NCBI RefSeq assembly: GCF_000497205.1
Contig: NZ_AYJW01000022.1
Span: 1 to 56,103, forward strand
DNA: 56,103 nucleotides
Reading direction: 5' to 3'
From: Saccharopolyspora rectivirgula DSM 43747
GTDB lineage: Bacteria > Actinomycetota > Actinomycetes > Mycobacteriales > Pseudonocardiaceae
The position numbers and the translations under genes are program-made. Every line of letters begins with the position of its first letter. The stretch's first letter is position 1. Positions 37,136 through 46,151 of this stretch are shown in pieces. The notes below the pieces were generated by a model. That model searched no databases. It was not told the origin of the DNA and saw only the letters and a program-made list of their open reading frames with translations.

Positions 37136-38071
37136 ATGGAAAACGGGCAGAACGTCAAAAAACTGCCGCCGTACCGGGCGCTGCTGGTGGTGGACGTGAA
37201 GGACTTCAGCGGCCGGCCCGGCCGATACCACGACCAGATCACCGAGCAGATCCCGAACGTCCTGCAGAACGCGTTGATCCGGTGCGGGCATTCCAAGCTG
37301 CGGGACAAGGTGCGCTTCCACACCAGCACGGGGGACGGGTACTGCCTCGGTTTCAACCCGCGCTACCTGCCTTTCCTGCTCAACCCCTTCCTGCCCGAGC
37401 TGCAGAAGGAACTGGAGTACAACAACGCGACGAGCCGGCAAGATCAGCAAATGCGGATGCGGGTGAGCATCACCGTCGGCCCGATGACCGACACCGGGCG
37501 CAACACCATCAGCGACGGAAGCGGCGACGCCCGCGTCGAAGCGCACCGGATGATCGACGCCGAGCCGGTGCGGCAATTGCTGAGCCGGTCCGGCGCCGCG
37601 ACCTGCGTGGCGGCGATCGTGTCCGAGCGGGTCTACCAGGACGCGGTGCTCGGCGGTTTCACGGGCGAAGACCCGAGCCTGTACGTGCCGGTCGACGTCG
37701 AGGTCAAGACCTACCGGGGCAAAGCCTATGTCCGGGTGCCCAAGCCCTCCGGAGACTTGCTGACCAGCGGATTCCACCTCGGTGAAGCTGCTGAGCGGGT
37801 GGTGGAGCCGTCCCCGGAACCGGAGCGGACGGAGCCGGAGAAAAGTGGGGCGCCATCACCGCGCGTCGGCATCAACATCGGTTCCATGGACAACCCCCGA
37901 GGGCCGGTGGTCATAGGGGAGAAAAACAAGTTCAGAACAGGGAATAAGAACGTCACCAAAAACAAGGACATCACCAATCAGAACACTGAGAACGGCATAA
38001 ACATCGCCGGCGACGTGAGCAACATCCGTCATTCCGTTCGCAAAGGTGGACACGATGGCGACAAGCGCTGA
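37136..38071 (+). CDS. Class III nucleotide cyclase-like protein with C-terminal asparagine-rich module
   Basis: About 311 aa. N-terminal ~195 residues look like a class III cyclase/GGDEF-type palm: RALLVVDVKDFSGRPGR supplies one metal Asp and FHTSTGDGYCLGF the second; MRVSITVGPMTDT follows. At the transition-state position (usually N-x-x-x-R) I read VEAHR: Arg kept, Asn replaced. It could therefore be a cyclase of altered specificity, such as PycC-like, or inactive. Residues ~245-275 hold a module shared with the next protein (GINIGSMDN...VVIGEKNKFRTG), then an Asn/Lys-rich tail. ATG at 37136 after GGAAGG. Overlaps the next gene by 17 nt. Confidence 0.65.
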   Translation: MENGQNVKKLPPYRALLVVDVKDFSGRPGRYHDQITEQIPNVLQNALIRCGHSKLRDKVRFHTSTGDGYCLGFNPRYLPFLLNPFLPELQKELEYNNATSRQDQQMRMRVSITVGPMTDTGRNTISDGSGDARVEAHRMIDAEPVRQLLSRSGAATCVAAIVSERVYQDAVLGGFTGEDPSLYVPVDVEVKTYRGKAYVRVPKPSGDLLTSGFHLGEAAERVVEPSPEPERTEPEKSGAPSPRVGINIGSMDNPRGPVVIGEKNKFRTGNKNVTKNKDITNQNTENGINIAGDVSNIRHSVRKGGHDGDKR

Positions 38072-40184
38072 TCCGGTGAACGAGCGGATCGAAATCGGGA
38101 GTGCGAACGATGCTCAAGCAGTAGTCGCTGGGACTGATAACAAGGTCAGAATTGGTGATCACTACAAGGGAAATCAAATAGGACAAATCAATATTGGTCT
38201 TCCCGAAGGAGTTCTGCGGAGCATCCGACGTCCGCTGTCACCGTGGGCACTGACCGCCGACACCATCGACTGGCTGCAGCCCCGATTCATCAAGCCCCCG
38301 AAGTACGACCAGGCGGGCGAAAAGCTGGATGGGCCCGGGGGAACGGTGCTGCTCAGCGGGCCACCAGGAGTTGGGCGGCGCAGCGCGGCCATCATGCTGC
38401 TGCACGAATTCGGCGCCGACTCCACGAACCGCTACCTGGAAATACCGGTCGAAGAAGAAACGGACGAGGGCCTCTGGCTCGATCCGGGGCTCATCCAGCC
38501 CGAGGACAAGCTGCTGCTGGACCTCTCCGAGCAGACGAACCCGGAAAAGGTCGAATCGCTCAACAGCCAGCTGGAGAACTTCCGCGCCGGGGTCGCGAAG
38601 CAGAAGGCGACACTGGTCGTGGTGCTCTCCGCGGAAGCGGTCCACCACCTGCGACCTGAACTGCGGTCCCGGCACGTGGCCATCGGCCGCCCGGATCCGC
38701 AGCAAGTGCTCCGCAAACACCTGGAGGAAAGCGGCCTGCAGGTCACCGATGCCGATCTGCAGCTGGAAGAACTGAAGAAGACGCTGGCCGAAGCCTCCAT
38801 GGGGGAGATCGGCCGGCTGAGCGAACGCCTGCTGGAGGCCAAGGAGCAGCAGAGCGGCAAGTCCTTCCAGGACTGGGCCAAGAGCGCCTGCACGGCGCTC
38901 GGCGTGCACAGCAGCGCGGTGGCGACAAAACTGGAGAACCGCTCGGCGGAAAAACGCGCCCTGCTGCTGGCCGCCGCCATGCTCGACGGCAGCCACGCCG
39001 ATGCGGTGTTCGAAGCCGCTGATCACCTGCTGGATCAGCTGGGGCGGCCGGAACAGGAAGACCACGTGCTGGAGCTGGAAGGCCTGGACCCGCAGCTGCA
39101 GGACATGGGGGTCGAGGTCGACAGCAGGCGCCGGATCAGGTTCTCCCAGCTCGGCTTCGCCGAAGCGGTTCGGACCTACTTCTGGACCAACTACCCCGCT
39201 CTCCGAGAAGCCTTTCGGGATTGGGTCGACACGTGCCTGGGATCCCTGCGGATCGCCGACAAGGACCAGGACGAGCTCCTGGACCGCTTCGCCGAACTCG
39301 CCTGCCGCACCCACCGCGCCGAGGACCTCTGCGAGCTCGCGCAGCGGTGGACGGCGGAAGCGAGCAACCAGTACCAGCAGGCCAAGCGCATCGCCGAAGG
39401 ACTGGCCCAAACCCAAACCAAGAACCAAAGCCGGGCGGTCAAATACGCCCAGTGGGCCGCCAGGGCGCTGGAAGCCGGGTTGCAAGCCGGTGGTCCGCAG
39501 GCCGGTGCGGTGCGGCGCAGGATCTACGAGTGGGCCACCCAGCCCGACCTGCCGGTCACCTTGGCCCAGGTGCTGATCCAGGTGTGCTCCGCGGTGATGG
39601 CCGTGACCCACCCGGATCGGGCCGCGGTCCGCTTGCGGCACCTGTGCTACCACTGGAACGCGGACATCCGCCGATTCGCCCACCGAGCACTGGTGGTGCT
39701 GGCCGCTAACAACCGGTTCCTGCGGCGGCTGCTGCGGTGGCTGCAGATCTGGTTCGACCGAGCCCGCCAAGCCAAGAAGGCCGATGTCCAGCTCTTCCTG
39801 GCGGTGGCGAACCCGCACCAACTGGTCGACGACCGGAACCATTCCGCGGCGGTGGTCCGCGACAACAACGTCCGCGCACAGCTGGTCACCGGGTGGCGCG
39901 CGGTGTTCTCCCAGCCCGAACAGGAGTGGCGATCCCGCTTCCACGACTGGTTGGCGGCTTGCCAGCACAGCGAACACGCCCCATTGCTGGTGGAAGTGCT
40001 GGTGCGAGCGACCGGGGGAGAGCTCAAAAAGCTCGCGGTGCTGCACGTGCACACCCGGAACTGGGCGGCTTCCACCACCGATCCCGATGCCCGCACCGCT
40101 CGGCAGCGCGTCTTCCGGCAGATCTCCGAAGAAATGGATCGGATGCAAGGACTGACCTGGAGCACGAACCATGGAACTGACTAG
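38055..40184 (+). CDS. Large P-loop (STAND-like) protein with Arg-substituted Walker A
   Basis: About 709 aa. Residues 11-37 repeat the module found in the cyclase-like protein (RIEIGSAND...VVAGTDNKVRIG). The P-loop near residues 95-110 reads LLSGPPGVGRRSAAIMLL: GPPGVG is canonical but Lys-Ser/Thr is replaced by Arg-Arg-Ser. LLLDLSEQTN and ATLVVVLSAEAV may be the Walker B and sensor strands. From ~250 onward it is alpha-helical, possibly a repeat scaffold. No transmembrane helix. ATG at 38055 (AAGGTGG 5 nt upstream) is preferred over GTG 38046. I infer a switch/sensor role as in STAND NTPases; no assigned function. Confidence 0.6.
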   Translation: MATSADPVNERIEIGSANDAQAVVAGTDNKVRIGDHYKGNQIGQINIGLPEGVLRSIRRPLSPWALTADTIDWLQPRFIKPPKYDQAGEKLDGPGGTVLLSGPPGVGRRSAAIMLLHEFGADSTNRYLEIPVEEETDEGLWLDPGLIQPEDKLLLDLSEQTNPEKVESLNSQLENFRAGVAKQKATLVVVLSAEAVHHLRPELRSRHVAIGRPDPQQVLRKHLEESGLQVTDADLQLEELKKTLAEASMGEIGRLSERLLEAKEQQSGKSFQDWAKSACTALGVHSSAVATKLENRSAEKRALLLAAAMLDGSHADAVFEAADHLLDQLGRPEQEDHVLELEGLDPQLQDMGVEVDSRRRIRFSQLGFAEAVRTYFWTNYPALREAFRDWVDTCLGSLRIADKDQDELLDRFAELACRTHRAEDLCELAQRWTAEASNQYQQAKRIAEGLAQTQTKNQSRAVKYAQWAARALEAGLQAGGPQAGAVRRRIYEWATQPDLPVTLAQVLIQVCSAVMAVTHPDRAAVRLRHLCYHWNADIRRFAHRALVVLAANNRFLRRLLRWLQIWFDRARQAKKADVQLFLAVANPHQLVDDRNHSAAVVRDNNVRAQLVTGWRAVFSQPEQEWRSRFHDWLAACQHSEHAPLLVEVLVRATGGELKKLAVLHVHTRNWAASTTDPDARTARQRVFRQISEEMDRMQGLTWSTNHGTD

Positions 40185-41523
40185 CGAACAGAAGAAAGTC
40201 CTCGCCGCGCTGGCAGTCATCGCAGTACTGCTGGTGGCGATCATTTGGGTGGCGGGCAGTGGCACAGCCGCCTCCTCGACCGCGATCGGACTGGCCGCGC
40301 TCGGGGGACTGGGCATGATGCTGTGGAAGAAGCAGGGAACCAAGAACCGGACCCAACCGCCACCGCAGCCACCCGCGCAGTCGACCCAGATGCTCCAGCC
40401 GCCAGCACCGCAGCGGTTCCCGGTGCGCGATGTCATGCTCAACAGCGCCCGGGAGGACTACCAGTTCAGCTTCTCCTGCACCGTGCTGTGGCAGCCGCTG
40501 CCGAACAGCCCCGGCTTACCGCACACCAACCCGGGAGCGTTGGCCGCCGAGCTGATCCTCGAAGAGGCCGAGAAACTGGCCAGCACCATCGCACCCGGAG
40601 ACGCCGCCCGCGGGCAGTACCAGTTGACCAGCGCGCTCGGCACGGTGCGCAGCGACAAGGGCGGGCAGATCCAAGTCTGGGCGGAGAACATCCAGCTCGC
40701 CCTTCCCGAGAAGGACGCGGAACGGCTCGCGCGGCTGGCCGAGGTCCGCAAGCAGGAGGAGGTCTGGGAGTACGAGCGGAACTACGAGCGCAACGTCCGC
40801 TCCTACCTGCAGGAAGAAGTGCTGGCCGACCCGGCGACCGCGCTGGTGTGGTGGCTGGCCGGAACCCGCTCCGACGAGAAGAAGCGGGTGGGCGAGGCAG
40901 TGCAGCAGATCGACAACATCCGCCGGCTGGTCGATGTGGTCAACCCGAACCACACCGCTCCGGTGGTTGGCCCGGGCCACGCCGCTCTGCGCCCAACCCC
41001 GCCGGATTTCACCGACGATTCCGCTCCGAGCAGCACAACCCCGCAGGACTTCACCGGCGCCCACCCCTTCGTGATAAAGCCGACGCCCAGCGAGTCGCTG
41101 TTCAGCCCGCCAGCGGAATCGCCTTTGGACCACGCCCGTGCGTTGGTGGAGAACCAGCCGGAAGGCCCCGAGCGGGACATGTTCACCCGCCGCTTGGCCG
41201 ACCTGCTCGAACGCCACGGGGACGCCGAAGTCGCGGAAAACCTGCGCGGCCAGTTCGACGCCCCGCAACCCCTGGCGGAAGAAACCAGCGAACCGGAAGC
41301 GGAACAGCCCGGTGATCAATCGCCGCAGCCATCCGATTGGGCATCCACCGCCTCGATGTCTCCGGTGGTGACCACCAACGGTGCGGAAGCGAACGAAAGC
41401 GGTGCCGAACCGGGCGAAACCGAGCAGCAGGCCGCGGAGCAGCCACGAACACCCGAGTTCGAGCCGACCGAGAACATCTCGGACTTCTTCGGGAACAACT
41501 CCACCCACCCGTCCCAGAACTGA
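40171..41523 (+). CDS. Two-helix membrane protein, middle domain faintly SPFH-like, disordered tail
   Basis: About 450 aa. N-terminal hairpin of two membrane helices (LAALAVIAVLLVAIIW; TAIGLAALGGLGMMLW), a Pro/Gln linker, then a folded domain (~85-250) with FSFSCTVLWQPLP, VWAENIQLALPEKDAERLAR and a charged helix EVWEYERNYERNVRSYLQEE. The pattern of mixed strands followed by a charged helix recalls SPFH/band-7 proteins but is not decisive. The remaining ~200 residues are acidic, Pro/Ser-rich and probably disordered. The ATG overlaps the STAND-like gene by 14 nt, so it is part of that operon. Confidence 0.6.
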   Translation: MELTSEQKKVLAALAVIAVLLVAIIWVAGSGTAASSTAIGLAALGGLGMMLWKKQGTKNRTQPPPQPPAQSTQMLQPPAPQRFPVRDVMLNSAREDYQFSFSCTVLWQPLPNSPGLPHTNPGALAAELILEEAEKLASTIAPGDAARGQYQLTSALGTVRSDKGGQIQVWAENIQLALPEKDAERLARLAEVRKQEEVWEYERNYERNVRSYLQEEVLADPATALVWWLAGTRSDEKKRVGEAVQQIDNIRRLVDVVNPNHTAPVVGPGHAALRPTPPDFTDDSAPSSTTPQDFTGAHPFVIKPTPSESLFSPPAESPLDHARALVENQPEGPERDMFTRRLADLLERHGDAEVAENLRGQFDAPQPLAEETSEPEAEQPGDQSPQPSDWASTASMSPVVTTNGAEANESGAEPGETEQQAAEQPRTPEFEPTENISDFFGNNSTHPSQN

Positions 41524-41533
41524 TCGGTGCTCC

Positions 41534-41576
41534 GCCAGCTGTCCCGTTTGGGGGTCGGGACAGCTGGCGCATTTTC
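41534..41576. terminator. Bidirectional terminator closing the cyclase/STAND operon
   Basis: Perfect 12-bp stem GCCAGCTGTCCC / GGGACAGCTGGC with an 11-nt loop, followed by GCATTTTC. It ends 7 nt before the stop of the convergent DUF72 gene and separates the two transcripts. Confidence 0.9.
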
Positions 41577-42477
41577 AAACGCGCAATCGTCCGGTGTGGA
41601 CACCGCACCGCTGTGCCAGGGCCACCGCGTCCAGCGGGGCGCGGGCCTCGACGTCGTTGTCGAAGTAGACGAGGACATCCCGGCCGCTCCGGGGTGGTGG
41701 CGGAGGGGCGACCGCGCGCCCGGTGTCCGGGATTCGGCCGCGATGCCAGGCGAGGACCAGCTCGGCCCAGTGGTCCAGCTGCTCCGATGTGTACCCGCTG
41801 ACGTAGAGCTCCTCGGCGCCGTGCAGCCGGACGTAGACGAAATCGCTGGTCACGTCCTCGAAGTACGGCCACTTGCCGCCGCTGTCGGAAACCACCAGCC
41901 CGATGTCGTGCTCTCGCAGCAGCTCCACCGCCGCCGCGGTGGCGAACGAAGGGTGCCGGGGTTCCAAGGCGTGCCGCAGTGGTCGGTCCGCCTCCACCTG
42001 CAGATGGGTCCGCCCGGTCAGCCGCTCGTCGTGCTGCCGGGCCAGTTCCGCCGCCTCGCCCGTGGTGCGCGGCAGCAGCCGGAAGAACTCCACCAGCCGC
42101 TCCGCGTCGAACTCCATCCGCGGCGGCAGCTGCCACAGCACCGGCCCCAGCTTCTCCCGCAGGGCCAGCACCCCGGACGCCAGGAAGTTGGCCAGCGCAG
42201 TGCGCACCTCCCGCAGCTGCTTGCGGTGCGTGATGAACCTGCTGCCCTTGACCGAGAAGACGAAACCCGGCGGGGTTTGCTCGTACCAGCGCTGGTAGGA
42301 GCTCGGGTGCTGCAGGGAGTAGAAGGAACCGTTGAGCTCCACCGAGTTCAGCACCCCGGAGAAGAACGACAGCTCCGCACCGCGCTCGACCTCGGGCGGG
42401 TAGAACACCCCGCGCCAGGACGAGTACGCCCAGCCGGAGGTGCCGATCCGGATCGACGGTGCCGTTGCGTCAGCCAT
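41575..42477 (-). CDS. DUF72 (YecE-like) family protein
   Basis: About 300 aa TIM-barrel protein: IRIGTSGWAYSSWRGVFYPP, VELNGSFYSLQHPSSYQRWY, PPGFVFSVKGSRFITHRKQL, VLWQLPPRMEFD, ADFVYVRLHG-type segment SDFVYVRLHGAEELY and DVLVYFDNDVEARAPLDA are all DUF72 hallmarks. Biochemical role is unknown. It is separated from the cox operon upstream by hairpins and from the STAND operon by a terminator, so it is probably transcribed alone. Confidence 0.93.
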   Translation of the reverse strand: MADATAPSIRIGTSGWAYSSWRGVFYPPEVERGAELSFFSGVLNSVELNGSFYSLQHPSSYQRWYEQTPPGFVFSVKGSRFITHRKQLREVRTALANFLASGVLALREKLGPVLWQLPPRMEFDAERLVEFFRLLPRTTGEAAELARQHDERLTGRTHLQVEADRPLRHALEPRHPSFATAAAVELLREHDIGLVVSDSGGKWPYFEDVTSDFVYVRLHGAEELYVSGYTSEQLDHWAELVLAWHRGRIPDTGRAVAPPPPPRSGRDVLVYFDNDVEARAPLDAVALAQRCGVHTGRLRV

Positions 42478-42514
42478 GACCCCACTCGGATACCCGGGGT
42501 GGCCCGCGGGTATG

Positions 42515-42560
42515 GCGGGTTGCCGGCGGAATGACCGGCAACCCGCTGCCGGTCATTCCG
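42515..42560 (-). terminator. Two mutually exclusive hairpins at the end of the cox operon
   Basis: GCGGGTTGCCGG (42515-42526) pairs with CCGGCAACCCGC (42535-42546). CGGAATGACCGGCA (42527-42540) pairs with TGCCGGTCATTCCG (42547-42560). Both stems are perfect but they share bases, so only one can form at a time. The coxM stop lies inside the second stem. No U-tract. Confidence 0.6.
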
Positions 42561-43377
42561 CGCGGCGCGCGTGCGCGTTCTCCAACGCCCTGCGGACCAG
42601 CACCTTCACCAGGTGCTGGCGGTATTCGGCGCTGGCCCCCGGCTGGTCGGGCGGGGAAGTGCCCTCGGCCGCGCGTTCGGCGGCCTCCGCGAAGCTCGCC
42701 CCGGCGGCCAGCGCTTCCTCCACGCCGCTGGCGCGCATCGGCTTGGGCCCCATGTTCACCAGGCCCACGCGGGAGCCGGCGACCGCGACGCCGACGATGG
42801 CCCAGTCGATCGCCCGCTTGGTGAACTTCTGGAAGTCCCAGCCCGCCCCGGTGGCCTCGGGGATCCTGATCTCGGTGAGGATCTCGTCCTCTTCCAGCGC
42901 GGTTTCGAAGAAACCCTCGAAGAACTCCTCGGCCGGGATTTCCCGGGTGCCGTTCGGGCCCTGCGCCACCAGGGTCGCGTCCAGCGCCAGGACCACCGCG
43001 GGCAGGTCGGACGCGGCGTCCCCGTGGGCCAGCGCCCCGCCGATCGTGCCGCGGTGCCGCACCTGCGGGTCCCCGACCGTGCTCGCCGCGTGCGCCAGCA
43101 GCGGCGCGTGCTCGGCTAGCAGCGGGTCGTTGGCCACGTCGTGGTGCCTGGTCAGCGCCCCGATCCGGAGCTCCGAGCCTTCGGCGCGCACGTAGGAGAG
43201 GTCGCGCAGGCCGGTGATGTCGATGAGCACTTCGGGGGCGGCCAGCCGCAGCTTCATCAACGGCAGCAGCGAATGGCCGCCGGCGAGCAGTTTGGCGTCG
43301 TCACCGTGCTCGGAGAGCAGGTCCAGCGCTTCCTCGACGGAGCTCGCCTTCTTGTAGGTGAACGCTGCTGGGATCAT
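42553..43377 (-). CDS. coxM: FAD-binding medium subunit of a molybdenum hydroxylase
   Basis: About 274 aa. FAD-binding signatures [20 protein letters not shown] and the TIGGxxAH-type motif [17 protein letters not shown] are intact. It passes electrons from the FeS subunit to FAD. ATG at 43377 overlaps the coxS stop (ATGA). Last gene of the operon. Called cox by family; the substrate is not known to be CO. Confidence 0.93.
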   Translation of the reverse strand: MIPAAFTYKKASSVEEALDLLSEHGDDAKLLAGGHSLLPLMKLRLAAPEVLIDITGLRDLSYVRAEGSELRIGALTRHHDVANDPLLAEHAPLLAHAASTVGDPQVRHRGTIGGALAHGDAASDLPAVVLALDATLVAQGPNGTREIPAEEFFEGFFETALEEDEILTEIRIPEATGAGWDFQKFTKRAIDWAIVGVAVAGSRVGLVNMGPKPMRASGVEEALAAGASFAEAAERAAEGTSPPDQPGASAEYRQHLVKVLVRRALENAHARRAE

Positions 43378-43847
43378 TTCTCGTCCCCCGGGGTCTCTTC
43401 CGCCGCGGCCAGCACGGCCCGGACGATGTTGTGGTAGCCGGTGCACCGGCAGAGGTTGCCCTCCAGGCCCGCGCGCACGTCGGCTTCGCTGGGCCGTGGG
43501 TTCTCCCGCAGCAGGGAAACCGACGCCAGCACCATGCCGGGGGTGCAGAAGCCGCACTGCAGGCCGTGGTGCTTGTGGAAGGCCCGCTGCACCGGGTGCA
43601 TCTCCTCGCCCTCGGCGAGCCCCTCGATGGTGGTGACCTCCGCGCCGTCGGCCTGGGCGGCGAGGACCGTGCAGGACTTCACCGATTCGCCGTTGAGCAG
43701 CACCGTGCACGCCCCGCAGGAGCTGGTGTCGCAGCCGATGTTGGTGCCGCGCAGTCCGCAGTGGTCACGCAGGTAGTGCACCAGCAGCGTGCGGTCCTCG
43801 ACGTCGTGGCGCTGCGGCTTGCCGTTGACCGTGATCGAAATTTCCAC
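43374..43847 (-). CDS. coxS: 2Fe-2S small subunit of a molybdenum hydroxylase
   Basis: About 157 aa. Plant-type cluster [16 protein letters not shown] and the C-terminal all-helical cluster GFCTPGM plus NLCRCTGY: all eight Cys present. GTG at 43847 with GAGGAG at good spacing starts directly at the domain ([13 protein letters not shown]); a longer in-frame start adds 12 residues. Confidence 0.95.
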   Translation of the reverse strand: MEISITVNGKPQRHDVEDRTLLVHYLRDHCGLRGTNIGCDTSSCGACTVLLNGESVKSCTVLAAQADGAEVTTIEGLAEGEEMHPVQRAFHKHHGLQCGFCTPGMVLASVSLLRENPRPSEADVRAGLEGNLCRCTGYHNIVRAVLAAAEETPGDEK

Positions 43848-43858
43848 TGGATGACTCC

Positions 43859-46117
43859 TCAAGCCCGATTGATTGCCCGCCACACGCGTTCCGGGGTCGT
43901 GGGCATGTCGATGTGCCGGACGCCCAGGTGCGCCAGCGCGTCGACCACCGCGTTGTGCACCGCGGGAGTCGCCCCGATGGTTCCCGCTTCACCGATCCCC
44001 TTGGCGCCCAAGGGGTTCAGCGAGGTGGGGGTTTCCATCGTCAGCAGTTCGAAGCTCGGCAGCTCGGCCGCGGTGATGGCCGCGTAGTCGGCCAGGCTGG
44101 CGTTCTGCGGGTTCCCGTCGCTGTCGTAGGTGACCTCTTCCAGCAGGGCCTGCGCGGCGCCTTGCGCGATGCCGCCGTGCCGCTGTCCTTCGGTCAGCAC
44201 CGGGTTGAGGATGCGCCCGGCGTCGTCGACCGTGACGTGCCGCAGGTAGTCGACCTTGCCGGTTTCGGTGTCGACCTCCACCACCGCCAGGTGGGTGCCG
44301 AACGGGAAGGTCGGCCGGTCCTCGGTGAAGTGCACGTCGGCGGAAAGCCCTTCGGGGGCGTGCTGCGCCAGTTCGGCCCAGGTCACGCCGACTCCCGGGG
44401 TGCCCCGGACCTGCCAGCGGCCTTCGACGAGCTCCAGGTCCTCCGGGGCGATTTCGATCAGTTCCGCGGCGAGCTGACGGGCCTTCTCCAGGACCTCCTC
44501 GGCCGCCCGGTACACGGCCGATCCGCCGAGCTGCAGGGAACGGGAGCCCATGGTGCCGACCCCGTTGGGGATCCGGTCGGTGTCCCCGTGCACCACTTCG
44601 ACCTCGTCGATGTCGACGCCGAGCCGGTCGGCGACCAGCATGGCGTAGGAGGTCCAGTGGCCCTGCCCGTGCGGGGAACTGCCGGTCAGCACCAGCACGC
44701 TGCCGTCCGGCCGGACCTCGACGTGCCCGGTTTCCCCGTCGGTCGCGTTGGGCGCGGTGACCTCGACGTAGCTGGCCAGCCCGATGCCGAGCTGCCGCGC
44801 ATCGCCCCGTTCCCGGCGCGCGGCCTGCTCGGCGCGCAGCGCCTGGTAGTCGGCCGCCTGCAGCACCGCGTCCAGGGCTTTCTCGTACTCGCCGGTGTCG
44901 TAGACCATGCCGCCCGGCGTCTGGTACGGGAACTGCTCGGGGCGGATGTAGTTGCGCCGGCGCACTTCGGCCGGGTCCATGCCGATTTCCGCGGAGAACA
45001 GGTCGATGGCCCGTTCGATCGCCGCGGTGGCCTCCGGTCGACCGGCGCCCCGGTAGGCGTGGACCGGGGTGGTGTTGGTGACCACGCAGCGGGTGGTGGT
45101 TTCCACCTTGGGAATGGCGTAGACGCCGCAGGCCATGCTGCTGGTGAACGCCGGCAGCAGCGCCCCCATCCGCGGGTAGGCGCCGGTGTCCTGCACGATC
45201 TCCAGCCGGTAGGCCTGGATGGTGCCGTCCCGCCGGCCGCCGATGGTGATCACCTGCCGCTGGGCCCGGCCGTGCGACATGCCGACCAGGTTCTCGCTGC
45301 GGCTCTCCACCCAGCGCACCGGGCGACCGGTCTTCTTGGCCAACCAGGCCAGTAGGGCGGACTCCGGCTCCAGGCCGATCTTCGCGCCGAACCCGCCGCC
45401 CACGTCGGGGGTGATGATGCGGACCTGCTCCGCCGGCAGCCCCAGGTTCTTCTGCAGCGCGTCCCGGCAGGCCTGGGCGTTCTGGTTCGACAGCCACAGC
45501 GTCACCTTGTCGCCGTCCCAGGCGCAGGCGGCGGCCCGGCCTTCCAGGGAAACGGCGGCGAGCCGCTGGTTCTCCAGCTGCTGGGTGACCACGACTTCGC
45601 AGTCGCTGAACAGTTCCGGATCGGTTCGCCCGGCCGAGCTGGCCAGGTTGCTCCCGGCCTCCGGGAACAGCAGGACTTCGTCGCGGAGGGCGTCGTCGAC
45701 GTCCACCACCGCCGGCAGCGGGTCGTAGTCCACCGCCACCAGTTCGGCGGCGTCTTCCCCTTGGGCGCGGGTTTCGGTCAGCACCACCGCGACCGGTTCG
45801 CCGACGTAGCGCACCACGTCCCGGGCCAGGTGCGGGCGGGCCATCGCGGACGAGATCCGGCCGCCCACTCCCGGGTTGGGCGGGAACGGGGGCAGGTCCA
45901 CGTCCTCACCGGTGAAAACCGCCACCACGCCGGGGAATTCGCGGGCTTCTTCGGTGTCGATCTCGGTGATCCGGGCGTGCGCCATCGGGCTGCGCACGTA
46001 GGTGACGTGCAGCGCGCCGGTCAGCGCGGGATCTTGCAGGTCCTCCACGTAGGTGCCGCCGACCGTCAGCAGGCGCGGGTCTTCGCGGCGGTCCACTCGA
46101 GTGCCGAGAATGCTCAA
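43859..46117 (-). CDS. coxL: Molybdopterin-binding large subunit, form II CODH-like
   Basis: About 752 aa. Binds molybdopterin cytosine dinucleotide in this family. [20 protein letters not shown] and [20 protein letters not shown] are cofactor motifs; [20 protein letters not shown] holds the catalytic Glu. The active-site loop reads [10 protein letters not shown], the form II motif, rather than AYRCSFR of true (form I) CO dehydrogenases. Natural substrate is probably an aldehyde or N-heterocycle, not CO. TTG start at 46117 after GCGAGG. Operon: aldolase-coxL-coxS-coxM. Confidence 0.95.
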   Translation of the reverse strand: MSILGTRVDRREDPRLLTVGGTYVEDLQDPALTGALHVTYVRSPMAHARITEIDTEEAREFPGVVAVFTGEDVDLPPFPPNPGVGGRISSAMARPHLARDVVRYVGEPVAVVLTETRAQGEDAAELVAVDYDPLPAVVDVDDALRDEVLLFPEAGSNLASSAGRTDPELFSDCEVVVTQQLENQRLAAVSLEGRAAACAWDGDKVTLWLSNQNAQACRDALQKNLGLPAEQVRIITPDVGGGFGAKIGLEPESALLAWLAKKTGRPVRWVESRSENLVGMSHGRAQRQVITIGGRRDGTIQAYRLEIVQDTGAYPRMGALLPAFTSSMACGVYAIPKVETTTRCVVTNTTPVHAYRGAGRPEATAAIERAIDLFSAEIGMDPAEVRRRNYIRPEQFPYQTPGGMVYDTGEYEKALDAVLQAADYQALRAEQAARRERGDARQLGIGLASYVEVTAPNATDGETGHVEVRPDGSVLVLTGSSPHGQGHWTSYAMLVADRLGVDIDEVEVVHGDTDRIPNGVGTMGSRSLQLGGSAVYRAAEEVLEKARQLAAELIEIAPEDLELVEGRWQVRGTPGVGVTWAELAQHAPEGLSADVHFTEDRPTFPFGTHLAVVEVDTETGKVDYLRHVTVDDAGRILNPVLTEGQRHGGIAQGAAQALLEEVTYDSDGNPQNASLADYAAITAAELPSFELLTMETPTSLNPLGAKGIGEAGTIGATPAVHNAVVDALAHLGVRHIDMPTTPERVWRAINRA

Positions 46118-46151
46118 TGCTGCCTCGCAGTTGGTGGGATTCGAATGGCTG

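Noticed and set aside
41575-42477. DUF72 gene as a sixth member of the cyclase/STAND locus
   Set aside because: It is convergent and separated by a strong bidirectional terminator; DUF72 proteins are widespread housekeeping-type genes.
43859-46117. True (form I) CO dehydrogenase
   Set aside because: The active-site loop is AYRGAGR (form II) instead of AYRCSFR, and no maturation genes accompany it.
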